Assembly (NCBI GenBank): GCA_002351925.1
Contig: DEHM01000003.1
Span: 1 to 14,655 of the forward strand
Reading direction: 5' to 3'
Source of the DNA: Bacteroidales bacterium UBA2800
GTDB lineage: Bacteria > Bacteroidota > Bacteroidia > Bacteroidales > Paludibacteraceae
DNA: 14,655 bases
Part shown: positions 7,362 to 13,878 of the stretch, one piece after another
Layout of the letters: the number at the start of each line of letters is the position of its first letter
Numbering within the stretch: the stretch's first letter is position 1
Notes under the pieces: model-generated
What the model was told of the DNA's origin: nothing
The model's database searches: none
Seen by the model: the letters and a program-made list of their open reading frames with translations, nothing else
Position numbers and translations under genes: made by a program

Positions 7362-7392
7362 GTCGAGTGTAAGCTCGCTTACGTTACTCGAC
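7362..7392 (+). other. leader hairpin with overlapping nine-codon frame
   Basis: GTCGAGT (7362-7368) pairs with ACTCGAC (7386-7392), and GTAAGC (7369-7374) with GCTTAC (7377-7382), leaving a GTT bulge on the 3' arm. The hairpin lies in the 5' leader of the 7429 gene. A short frame starts at ATG 7346 and stops at 7370-7372 (MKVRASRV) inside the 5' arm. No T run follows, so it is not an intrinsic terminator. Regulatory leader or small palindromic repeat are both possible. Confidence 0.5.
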
Positions 7393-7408
7393 GCAGCCGA
7401 AGCTCCAG

Positions 7409-7428
7409 AAATTTAATTTATTAAATTT
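7409..7428. repeat. AT-rich inverted repeat next to a start codon
   Basis: AAATTTAAT (7409-7417) and ATTAAATTT (7420-7428) are perfect inverted copies separated by TT and end directly at ATG 7429. Pure A/T composition before the start is common for translation initiation in Bacteroidota, so this may simply keep the start unstructured or favour initiation. Confidence 0.45.
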
Positions 7429-9648
7429 ATGAAGAAAATCTTATTCTTCGCCATGGCGCTGGTAGCCGGTGTACTGGCATTTAGTTCTTGTAATAGTGAC
7501 AAGAACGACCCCGACATGTCAAATCCGGTAGAAAGCATCAGCATCAATCCCGAAGATTGGCACGCTGTGCCTCAAAGCGGTTGTACCATAAAACTTGACG
7601 ACATTTCCCTGACAGTGCCGGCGAACACGTTCTCCGAAGACACCAAGCTGTCGGTCACCCCACTGAAGAAAGGTTCCTCTTACGCCGAATATGAAGCATC
7701 CAACTTCTATTATATCACCGTTCCGTCGGAGGTGAACCGCTCCATTACGGTGAAGCTGACGCCAAGCGAGAAGGGTGCCAAGGTACAATACGCCGCACGT
7801 GCGCCGTTCCACAGGAAATCGACCAATGAGAACATAGTAGGCGACATTGAACTGGAGTGCTCTTATGACAACGACGAGTGTACCATCATGCTGCCTACCT
7901 CCGAAAACGGTAGCGGGAACGCGGACCTATGGATTATTGTAGGACTGGTAAAGGACGATAGCAGCAAAGGATCTGCCATCCGGAAGATGACAGACCTTAC
8001 GGTGACTCCTGCGGGGCAAGTGAGGAACGTGAAGTGGCACTACGCAATGGACACATGGTTGTGGCTCAAGAAATCCGATAGTGAGACGGTCAAAATCAAT
8101 AATCTGATGGACAAACTCACCCCTATTGTTGAGGACGCACTTACCAAAATCCATGACTTAGGCTTTGCGCTCGACGAGGAACGCAATATACCGATATGCT
8201 TTATCAGAGACGAAAAAAACAAAGAGTCCTACGGATTTTTCTGTCAAGGCTTCTGGAGTGACAAAACCAGCACGGTGGAGCTCAACTTGTCGACGCTGGA
8301 GAAGAGCGATGATCCCAACGTATGGGGGAGAACTTGTATTCACGAAATCCTGCACTATTTCCAGGCGAACTACGACAAACGTATTCCTGAGAAGAAGTAT
8401 TTTGGTGGAGAAGAGGACATACTGAACGAAGCGACGGCTGTCTGGGTGGAGCAATTTATGAACGACGGGAAGTTGGATGCTTATTTCGTAGGTACGCATA
8501 TTAATCCTTTTTTGCGCGGATTTCAAATCTCCGAGAACGGGAACAAAGCGTCTAACCAGGGCTACGCGATGTCTTCGATGCTGTACTATCTCACTTCCCC
8601 AATAAGCGGGATGGATATTTACGGAATAAACAAAAATTCCATCGTAGAGCTTTTCCAGATTTGGAAAGACAACTCCTCGTACAGAGGCACCTCCTACGCC
8701 ACGCTCTACAAATGGTTTTCCGACCATAGCTGCCCCTTCATGAGCATATACTACAAAGATTTCCTTCTGTCCCTTTTGAGTGGCAAACTGATTGATCTGA
8801 AAGAAATGGGGAAAGATCTCGCGGGACTGGATGATAGGCTCAATCGCACCACCTTTAATACCGACCGCACGTATACCTATCCTAAACGCACATGCTTGTC
8901 GAACGGTTGTGCGCTGGATGCCGGCAATGTGCACTTGCGCGAATCTTTTGCGGGAAAGGAGATCACCATTACGCAGAACAAACCGGACGTGGAGACATAC
9001 CTCGTCGTTGCAGGAGATAATGATAAGTATGATTATTACAAACAACCTGCCACTCTTGATAATCCGCTGGTGATTAAAGGCGAGGAAATAGATAAAATGC
9101 TTAGCGGTGCGCACAAAACGGATTTCTATTTCGTTACGATCAACCAGTTCAGTTCGAAGAAAGACTTTGAGGTAAGCTGTACCATTAAGGACGAAGAAGC
9201 AAAACCTGCCGTACCTAATATAACCGCAGTTACTATTGAGGCAGAATTTGTAGTGGGCACAGAAGATACACATGGTGACTACTACATACTCCGCACATAT
9301 GATAGCCCTACTGTTACTAAGACCGCAACGGGTTATACGGTATCGGCTTCAGAAGTGGTTAATGGTTATACGCAATCCCTCTATGCAGAGGTGAATACCA
9401 GCGGTGCCTCTCCGGTGGTAAGCCAAATGACAGTACACGCCCATTATTCTGACTACGGTGAATTGTCTGCCACGCTGACCAATATGCCGTGTACAACCAG
9501 TTCGTCATTTTTACAATACTTTAGTGCATACGAAGACCAAAACACTCTCCATGTGAGCAGTTTTTCTTACGACGGTCCCTATGGTACATTCAACCATATG
9601 CTGAATGGTTACTACCCTTATGCAGAACTTAGATTCTACATTGATTAG
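7429..9648 (+). CDS. lipoprotein with putative gluzincin-type zinc metallopeptidase domain, unit 2 gene 1
   Basis: A 739-aa surface-type lipoprotein. The signal peptide (MKKILFFAMALVAG..., lipobox FSSC) places the lipidated residue at Cys21. Residues about 45-115 (GCTIKLDDISLTVPANTFSE) look like a ZU5/fibronectin-like beta domain. A central domain of about 225-500 carries HEILH (His305, Glu306, His309) followed 25 residues after His309 by Glu334 in LNEATAVWVEQF, the HExxH...E arrangement of gluzincin zinc peptidases; GYAMSSMLYYL further on resembles the supporting helix of such enzymes. About 600-739 is another beta-rich domain ending YPYAELRFYID, without a sorting tail. The substrate is unknown. 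It heads a tight unit (28-nt gap to the next gene) under promoter copy B. The gene is visibly more A/T-rich in places than its metabolic neighbours. The fold-level call is fairly safe, the exact peptidase family is not. Confidence 0.8.
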   Translation: MKKILFFAMALVAGVLAFSSCNSDKNDPDMSNPVESISINPEDWHAVPQSGCTIKLDDISLTVPANTFSEDTKLSVTPLKKGSSYAEYEASNFYYITVPSEVNRSITVKLTPSEKGAKVQYAARAPFHRKSTNENIVGDIELECSYDNDECTIMLPTSENGSGNADLWIIVGLVKDDSSKGSAIRKMTDLTVTPAGQVRNVKWHYAMDTWLWLKKSDSETVKINNLMDKLTPIVEDALTKIHDLGFALDEERNIPICFIRDEKNKESYGFFCQGFWSDKTSTVELNLSTLEKSDDPNVWGRTCIHEILHYFQANYDKRIPEKKYFGGEEDILNEATAVWVEQFMNDGKLDAYFVGTHINPFLRGFQISENGNKASNQGYAMSSMLYYLTSPISGMDIYGINKNSIVELFQIWKDNSSYRGTSYATLYKWFSDHSCPFMSIYYKDFLLSLLSGKLIDLKEMGKDLAGLDDRLNRTTFNTDRTYTYPKRTCLSNGCALDAGNVHLRESFAGKEITITQNKPDVETYLVVAGDNDKYDYYKQPATLDNPLVIKGEEIDKMLSGAHKTDFYFVTINQFSSKKDFEVSCTIKDEEAKPAVPNITAVTIEAEFVVGTEDTHGDYYILRTYDSPTVTKTATGYTVSASEVVNGYTQSLYAEVNTSGASPVVSQMTVHAHYSDYGELSATLTNMPCTTSSSFLQYFSAYEDQNTLHVSSFSYDGPYGTFNHMLNGYYPYAELRFYID

Positions 9649-9676
9649 TAAATCTTAACATCAAAACGTATATCTT

Positions 9677-10231
9677 ATGAAAAAAATCTTTACTTTTTTT
9701 GCTGCCCTGCTGTTTGCAGGCAACATGCTGGCTGCTAACTTGAATCTAACCTACGCGAAAGCAGTTCTTGATCAAGAGATCAACAACTGGCTCTTCCTCT
9801 TGTACGAGACGAAGCCGGCCACCGTTTATGACGATTCCTACCCCTATGTGTATATCCAGGTTCCCGCCCACAGCGAGACAGCCATAGCGGGTACGTATAC
9901 TAACGTGGATCCATATAATGTGGAATACGACACCAGCGAGGAAGATTTCATCCATGCCGATGAGGTATCCGACCTTGTTATTACCTTTATTGAGAAAGGT
10001 CTCTACCATTATGCGTTTACCTTTACCGGTGAAGACGGGGAGGAATATGTCATCGACATCGACCTGCCTACGGAGGCGTACACCAACTATGAAGTCGTTG
10101 ATATTGACCTGACTGATGCCATTGAGGATATCCGCGTAGATGGTAAAACGGCCAAAACGATTGTCAATGGTCAACTGATCCTCGAGCGTAACGGCAAGAC
10201 GTACAATGCCCTCGGCACAGAAATCAAATAA
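9677..10231 (+). CDS. small secreted protein with Bacteroidales C-terminal tail, unit 2 gene 2
   Basis: A 184-aa exported protein of unknown function. Residues 1-19 are a Sec signal peptide (MKKIFTFFAALLFAGNMLAA) with an AxA-like end and no lipobox, unlike the neighbouring lipoproteins. The mature part is acidic and beta-rich (YPYVYIQVPAHSE, IAGTYTNVDPYNVEYD, GLYHYAFTFTGEDGEEYVID), about residues 20-150. The last ~25 residues, IVNGQLILERNGKTYNALGT and EIK, follow the same pattern as the tail of the 2665-4668 protein. This tail may be a sorting signal, for example for type IX secretion, but that is inference. It lies 28 nt after the metallopeptidase-like gene and 12 nt before the next lipoprotein, so is co-transcribed with both and may act with them. 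Confidence 0.8.
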   Translation: MKKIFTFFAALLFAGNMLAANLNLTYAKAVLDQEINNWLFLLYETKPATVYDDSYPYVYIQVPAHSETAIAGTYTNVDPYNVEYDTSEEDFIHADEVSDLVITFIEKGLYHYAFTFTGEDGEEYVIDIDLPTEAYTNYEVVDIDLTDAIEDIRVDGKTAKTIVNGQLILERNGKTYNALGTEIK

Positions 10232-10243
10232 ACATAAAACATC

Positions 10244-11041
10244 ATGAAAAAGATTCTATTTTTCGCCATGGCGCTGGTATTCGGCGCATTGGCCTTCACC
10301 TCGTGTGACAACAAAGACAATAACGGCGCAGAGCCCGCATTGATCGGCAAAGTGTACCACTACAGAGGTACGTCGGACGTTCGCAGCGGCTTGTCTTACG
10401 AGCACGATGTCTTTGTCGCGTTGCAGGACAATGGCAAGATGACGATGAAGTGGGTAGGAGTGAAGCCGTCGGCAGATGCGGAATCTGTGACCTTCTATCT
10501 ATACAATGGCGAATGGGAGGCGGACGGAGGCGGCGGATATTATATCCACTGCGACGGCACGCCTCAACTGCCCAACGGCAAACCGTTTAGCCAATGGGAG
10601 TCGTTCGACATAGATGGTGGGTGTGATGAAACCAGCTGCGATTTCGACTACCATATCAATGGCGCTACCGGTGCTATCTTCACGGGTGAAATAGTAAAAG
10701 AGCCGTCGGAGAATCCGCTAGTAGGTACCTGGGAGTTCCATCGGACAGATGTACCGCATTTCCTCCAAATCAACTTCACGGCCGACTACAAAATCGACTT
10801 CCGTGAGTATATGGAGGATAGGACCTACAACACTATGGAAGGCACCTATACCCTCCAAGGCGATATCATCTCCGCCCACTTCACCAGACATGGTTGGAAC
10901 TACGGCGAGGGTGTGGAGTACATTCCCGATTGGGAAGGTCAGGATGAACAGATGAAGTATTCCATCGCAGACAGTACGCTTACCCTCATTCGCTACTATG
11001 GCACCGCGGATGAATATACGGAGACGTATGCGAAAAAATAA
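10244..11041 (+). CDS. two-domain lipocalin-like lipoprotein, unit 2 gene 3
   Basis: A 265-aa lipoprotein of unknown function. MKKILFFAMALVFGALAF with lipobox TSC puts the lipidated residue at Cys21; the signal-peptide DNA is close to that of the 5986 and 7429 genes. Residues about 31-150 form a beta-rich N-terminal domain (IGKVYHYRGT..., GYYIHCDGTPQLP) with several cysteines. Residues about 157-265 begin NPLVGTWEFHRTD and continue as FLQINFTADYKIDF, MEGTYTLQGDIIS and MKYSIADSTLTLI, the lipocalin-like pattern shared with the two unit 1 lipoproteins. It is the last gene of unit 2, ending 11 nt before a terminator hairpin. The shared calycin-like body suggests paralogy, although the proteins are too diverged to show this by reading alone. 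Confidence 0.85.
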   Translation: MKKILFFAMALVFGALAFTSCDNKDNNGAEPALIGKVYHYRGTSDVRSGLSYEHDVFVALQDNGKMTMKWVGVKPSADAESVTFYLYNGEWEADGGGGYYIHCDGTPQLPNGKPFSQWESFDIDGGCDETSCDFDYHINGATGAIFTGEIVKEPSENPLVGTWEFHRTDVPHFLQINFTADYKIDFREYMEDRTYNTMEGTYTLQGDIISAHFTRHGWNYGEGVEYIPDWEGQDEQMKYSIADSTLTLIRYYGTADEYTETYAKK

Positions 11042-11052
11042 TTAACAAACAA

Positions 11053-11087
11053 CTGCACCTCGGGTAGGGGTGCAGCTGTTTTTTTTT
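11053..11087 (+). terminator. intrinsic terminator of lipoprotein unit 2
   Basis: CTGCACCTC (11053-11061) pairs with GGGGTGCAG (11067-11075) around a GGGTA loop, and flanking AACA/TGTT can extend the stem past one mismatch. A run of nine T residues (11079-11087) follows. The stem core CTGCAC/GTGCAG is the same as in the terminator at 7210-7240. The T run overlaps the stop codon of the convergent transporter gene; the A/T-rich left side may let it work weakly for that strand as well. Confidence 0.88.
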
Positions 11088-12186
11088 ACTCCTTGGATGG
11101 ACTCTCAGCAGTCTTCTTGGCGCGGCGAGTACGACGCCGTTTTTTGATTCGTTGGATCACTGTCTCCGGACTCTTGCCTTGTTCGGTGGCAAAGGGTTCG
11201 TGTAGGACGTAGTGCTTGTAGCAGGAGATTCCCAGCGTAGTGAGCGGCAGGGCGATAATCATGCCGATAACGCCCATCAGCGCACCCCAGAAACTCAGAC
11301 TGAGCAGAATAGCTGCCGGGCCCATACCGGTTACTTCACCCATGATCTTAGGCACAAGGAACATGTCCTGGAAAGTCTGCACGACGATGAAGACAATAGT
11401 CATCAACAGTAACGTGAGCCACACGGGCTGTCCGGTCTGCGCCGATTGCACGAGGCACAGCAGGATACAAGGCGGTATACCGAGTGCCTGCATATAGGGC
11501 ACAAGGTTCAGCACGCCGATAATAAGGCCCATGACGAAACCCATCGGCATACCGATGATGGTGAAGCCTATTGCAAAGAGGATACCTACGCAGAGCGCTA
11601 CGAGGCCTTGGCCACGGAAATAGGCATTCATGTTGACGCTTAACTCGTGGACAATCGTCGTGACCTGGGTATAGTATTTCTGCGGGATATACTTCCGCCA
11701 GTTGGCGCGAATACGCGGGAAGGCAATCATCAGGAAGATAAGGTACATCAGTCCGATTAGCAGTACGACCAGTTCGCTCAACCAACTCAGTCCGCCGGTA
11801 ATCCAACTGCCCAGTTGCGGGATAAAATCCTTGATGGCGCTGCGCACTTCGGGATAGGACAAGAGGGACTTCAGGTTGAGTCCGTCCAGCGTACTCTGGA
11901 TCTTCTCCTGTTGCTCGGGCGTGAAATGCCTGTCCGCGTCAAAATGTGCGAAATACTGCTCAACCGCAACGGCAGCCGACTTCACCTCCCGCCCCATGGC
12001 AGGAATAATCAGATAGATAGCCAGCGAGAGGAGCCCGACAAACAGGATGAGGGTAATAGCCACCGACAGACCACGATATCTGATGCGGCATTTATTCTGA
12101 ATAAAACTTACCAGCGGGTCGAGCAACCACGCCAAAAGAAAGCTGACGAAGAACGGCAGCAGTACACCGTAGAGACGCGACAGCAT
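11086..12186 (-). CDS. AI-2E family transporter (PerM/UPF0118)
   Basis: A 366-aa polytopic membrane protein of the AI-2E/PerM exporter family, whose members have been linked to export of small molecules, ions or signalling compounds; substrate cannot be told from sequence. Family landmarks: LLPFFVSFLLAWLLDPLVSF at the N-terminus, a periplasmic/cytosolic helical segment about 85-130, GIPPCIL after NLVPYMQAL, and the signature PKIMGEVTGMGPAAILLSLS running into the last two helices. The C-terminus is a basic tail (IKKRRRTRRAKK). ATG 12186 is 3 nt after the holin-like stop, and an in-frame TAA lies just before it, so the protein cannot start earlier. This makes it one N-terminal membrane helix shorter than many relatives. 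Third gene of the YtxH-holin-transporter cluster. Confidence 0.9.
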   Translation of the reverse strand: MLSRLYGVLLPFFVSFLLAWLLDPLVSFIQNKCRIRYRGLSVAITLILFVGLLSLAIYLIIPAMGREVKSAAVAVEQYFAHFDADRHFTPEQQEKIQSTLDGLNLKSLLSYPEVRSAIKDFIPQLGSWITGGLSWLSELVVLLIGLMYLIFLMIAFPRIRANWRKYIPQKYYTQVTTIVHELSVNMNAYFRGQGLVALCVGILFAIGFTIIGMPMGFVMGLIIGVLNLVPYMQALGIPPCILLCLVQSAQTGQPVWLTLLLMTIVFIVVQTFQDMFLVPKIMGEVTGMGPAAILLSLSFWGALMGVIGMIIALPLTTLGISCYKHYVLHEPFATEQGKSPETVIQRIKKRRRTRRAKKTAESPSKE

Positions 12187-12189
12187 AGT

Positions 12190-12678
12190 TTATTTCTTTT
12201 TCAGTACACTTGTAATCACCTCCCACGCACGCGAGACGAGTCCGGCATAGAAGTCCATCTCGCGGATAGCACCGTCCACCTGGCACTCCATGCGTACGCG
12301 TTGCAGTTCCGCCTTGTGCTCCGCCTCTGCCGTCTTGAGTTGCAACTCCTCTTCGGTCTTGATCTGCTCGGTGAGCTGGTGGATAAACGGATTGATAAAG
12401 AGCTGCTTGCGACACGCGAGTGCGACCGCGATAATAATGATATAGGTGCTGCCTATGAGGAGCGCGGCAGCCCATACCGGCATGTATTGCGCCAGGATGT
12501 CGATGATGGCTACTCCGGCGAAGGTAAAGAGCGCCAGGCCACACAATACCACCGTAAAGATAAGGAGGAAAAGGCCAAGGACATGGCTCACCAGACTTAC
12601 CAGACGCAGTTGGCCCACTTCGCCAACCGACTTACCGTAGTCCGTCAGTTCGGTTTTCACTTGATTGAAAAGATCCAT
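12190..12678 (-). CDS. holin-X/holin superfamily III-like membrane protein
   Basis: A 162-aa protein resembling the chromosomal 'phage holin family' (putative holin-X) proteins common in Bacteroidota. It has a short amphipathic start (MDLFNQVKTELTDYGKSVGE), two hydrophobic helices (about 30-58 and 68-89) and a charged, coiled-coil-like C-terminal half (about 100-145). No lysis genes or other phage genes surround it, so despite the family name a housekeeping envelope role is more likely than lysis. It lies 1 nt after the YtxH-like gene and 3 nt before the AI-2E-family gene, implying one transcript from the promoter at 12925-12956. Its molecular function is not established. Confidence 0.82.
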   Translation of the reverse strand: MDLFNQVKTELTDYGKSVGEVGQLRLVSLVSHVLGLFLLIFTVVLCGLALFTFAGVAIIDILAQYMPVWAAALLIGSTYIIIIAVALACRKQLFINPFIHQLTEQIKTEEELQLKTAEAEHKAELQRVRMECQVDGAIREMDFYAGLVSRAWEVITSVLKKK

Positions 12679-12679
12679 A

Positions 12680-12883
12680 TTAAGCCTCCTTTTCCGTCAG
12701 TTCCGACAAATCTTTCTTCACTTGCTCGCAGTAGTCCTGCGCGCGTTTCTTAGCCTCTTCGGCCAAGTCTGAGAGTTCCTTACGTACCTCTTCGCCCGTC
12801 TTCGGGGTAAGCAGCAGAGCCACTGCGGCGCCTACGATAGCTCCGCCTACAAACAATGCTGCACCTCTGAATAAGTTGTTCAT
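12680..12883 (-). CDS. YtxH domain-containing protein
   Basis: A 67-aa protein with one N-terminal membrane helix rich in Gly and Ala (about 6-26, FVGGAIVGAAVALLLTP) followed by the YtxH signature PKTGEEVRKEL and a charged helical tail (LAEEAKKRAQDYCEQVKKDL) likely to form a coiled coil. YtxH proteins are small envelope proteins often seen in stress-related clusters; their biochemical role is unclear. It is the first gene of the minus-strand cluster, 42 nt downstream of a canonical -7 element. The pairing of YtxH-like and holin-like genes is common in Bacteroidota. Confidence 0.88.
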   Translation of the reverse strand: MNNLFRGAALFVGGAIVGAAVALLLTPKTGEEVRKELSDLAEEAKKRAQDYCEQVKKDLSELTEKEA

Positions 12884-12924
12884 ATGAGTATTAGTATTTA
12901 GTATGATTCGCGGTTTCTCGCTTG

Positions 12925-12956
12925 CAAAAGTACTACATTTTTTTTACATATACAAA
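12925..12956 (-). promoter_or_regulatory. Bacteroidota promoter of the YtxH-holin-transporter cluster
   Basis: On the minus strand TTTG (12956-12953), a 20-nt spacer and TACTTTTG (12932-12925) match the consensus. The transcript should begin near 12920, giving a leader of about 35 nt to ATG 12883. The comF promoter lies just to the right, reading outward on the other strand. Confidence 0.85.
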
Positions 12957-12964
12957 TAATTTGT

Positions 12965-13005
12965 CGAATTATTTGCGTATCTCGCAAAAAAGCAGTATTT
13001 TTGCA
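12965..13005 (+). promoter_or_regulatory. Bacteroidota promoter of comF, identical to 4694-4734
   Basis: TTTG at 12972-12975, a 20-nt spacer and TATTTTTG at 12996-13003 match the consensus. The 41-bp block including the spacer is identical to the reverse complement of 4694-4734. Transcription should start near 13008, which rules out a TTG start at 13001 for the following gene. Confidence 0.87.
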
Positions 13006-13033
13006 CTCGCTGAATGTCCAAATATATGCCCTT

Positions 13034-13783
13034 ATGTCGCCGCTGCTGAGTCTTTTTTATCCCCGTTGCTGTTGCCTATGCGGTAACTATATCGGCGATT
13101 CGGCCTCCTCTTCGCCCGCGATCAACGCGATCCTGTGCCCGAAGTGCGTGTGCACCCTGCCGCGCACCGAGCAGGCACAGGTGCGCCAGAACAGTACGGA
13201 GATGACGCTGCTCCTTAAACCCTCTCCTTTTGTGCGTGATCAGGGACAAGCGATGTTGGCCGCCCAACGGGCGATGCATTTGGAGCGTGCAGCCGCCTTT
13301 CTTTTCTTCGAGAAAGATCATCCGATACGCGAGGTGGTTCACCACATGAAATACAGCGATCAACCCGAGTTGGGTTACCTGCTCGGACGACAAGCCGCCA
13401 CAGAGTTCCTCTGCACGGATTTCTTCGATGAAATCGAGCTAATTGTGCCTATTCCCCTCCATCCGAATCGTCTCCGCAGCCGCGGTTACAACCAGTCGGA
13501 ATATATTGCTCGCGGCATCAGCGAGGTGACGGGTATCCCGCTCGATACGACCCATGTATTGCGTGTTAAGGACACCCCTCAGCAAGCTCTGCAGAGCGGA
13601 GACGACCGCCATCATAACGTGGCCGACGCTTTCGCGGTAATTCATCCTGAGCAACTCTACCGCAAGCACATCCTGCTGGTGGATGATCTGCTGACGACCG
13701 GTGAGACCATGAAGAGTTGTATGCGCGCCATGCGCAAGATTCGCGGCGCACGATTCAGCGTCTTTGCATTATGCAAAGCATGA
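13034..13783 (+). CDS. comF: ComF family protein (phosphoribosyltransferase-like)
   Basis: A 249-aa ComF family protein. ComF proteins take part in natural DNA uptake in some bacteria and combine a zinc-binding N-terminus with a type I phosphoribosyltransferase fold. Here the N-terminal cysteines are visible as PRCCCLCG (Cys12-16) and CPKCVC (Cys35-40). The phosphoribosyltransferase part shows VPIPLHPNRLRSRGYNQSEY and the PRPP-binding loop HILLVDDLLTTGET (212-225, with Asp217-Asp218). Length is normal for the family. The frame is open further upstream to TTG 13001, but that lies in the -7 promoter element, so ATG 13034 is taken. It is a single-gene unit as far as can be seen, with nadB on its own promoter downstream. 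Confidence 0.92.
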   Translation: MSPLLSLFYPRCCCLCGNYIGDSASSSPAINAILCPKCVCTLPRTEQAQVRQNSTEMTLLLKPSPFVRDQGQAMLAAQRAMHLERAAAFLFFEKDHPIREVVHHMKYSDQPELGYLLGRQAATEFLCTDFFDEIELIVPIPLHPNRLRSRGYNQSEYIARGISEVTGIPLDTTHVLRVKDTPQQALQSGDDRHHNVADAFAVIHPEQLYRKHILLVDDLLTTGETMKSCMRAMRKIRGARFSVFALCKA

Positions 13784-13817
13784 TTAATGGCCCTTTCTGA
13801 CAAAATTTGCAGATTTT

Positions 13818-13849
13818 TTTGTATATTTCAAAAAAATATAGTACCTTTG
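13818..13849 (+). promoter_or_regulatory. Bacteroidota promoter of nadB
   Basis: TTTG at 13818-13821, a 20-nt A/T-rich spacer and TACCTTTG at 13842-13849 match TTTG-N20-TAnnTTTG. The transcript should begin near 13855, about 25 nt before ATG 13879. Confidence 0.87.
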
Positions 13850-13878
13850 CGGTCCGTTCTGTTACGAACAACAGTATT

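Larger units (their letters stand above)
7182..7428 (+). other. longest intergenic region: terminator, duplicated promoter block, structured leader
   Basis: This 247-bp gap holds, in order, the unit 1 terminator (7210-7240), tandem 21-bp repeats (7251-7292), a -7 element (7313-7320), a nine-codon reading frame (7346-7372) overlapping a hairpin (7362-7392), and an AT-rich inverted repeat (7409-7428) touching the start codon of the metallopeptidase-like gene. The block 7251-7334 matches 5876-5959 at about 74 of 84 positions by eye. Confidence 0.8.

Noticed and set aside
7362..7392. leader hairpin as an intrinsic terminator or known riboswitch
   Set aside because: No T run follows the stem and I see no recognisable riboswitch core; it is listed only as a structured leader.
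8158..9273. 371-codon open frame on the minus strand
   Set aside because: Antisense to the metallopeptidase-like lipoprotein gene; composition is Val/Arg/His-rich as expected of a shadow frame and no promoter precedes it.
12190..12678. holin-like gene as a sign of prophage
   Set aside because: No integrase, lysin, terminase or structural phage genes are present, and this holin-like family next to YtxH is a normal chromosomal arrangement in Bacteroidota.
13762..13778. perfect inverted repeat CTTTGCAT-T-ATGCAAAG at the end of comF
   Set aside because: It lies in coding sequence (FALCKA), the spacer is too short for a stable stem and no T run follows, so neither a terminator nor an operator is supported; it may be chance.
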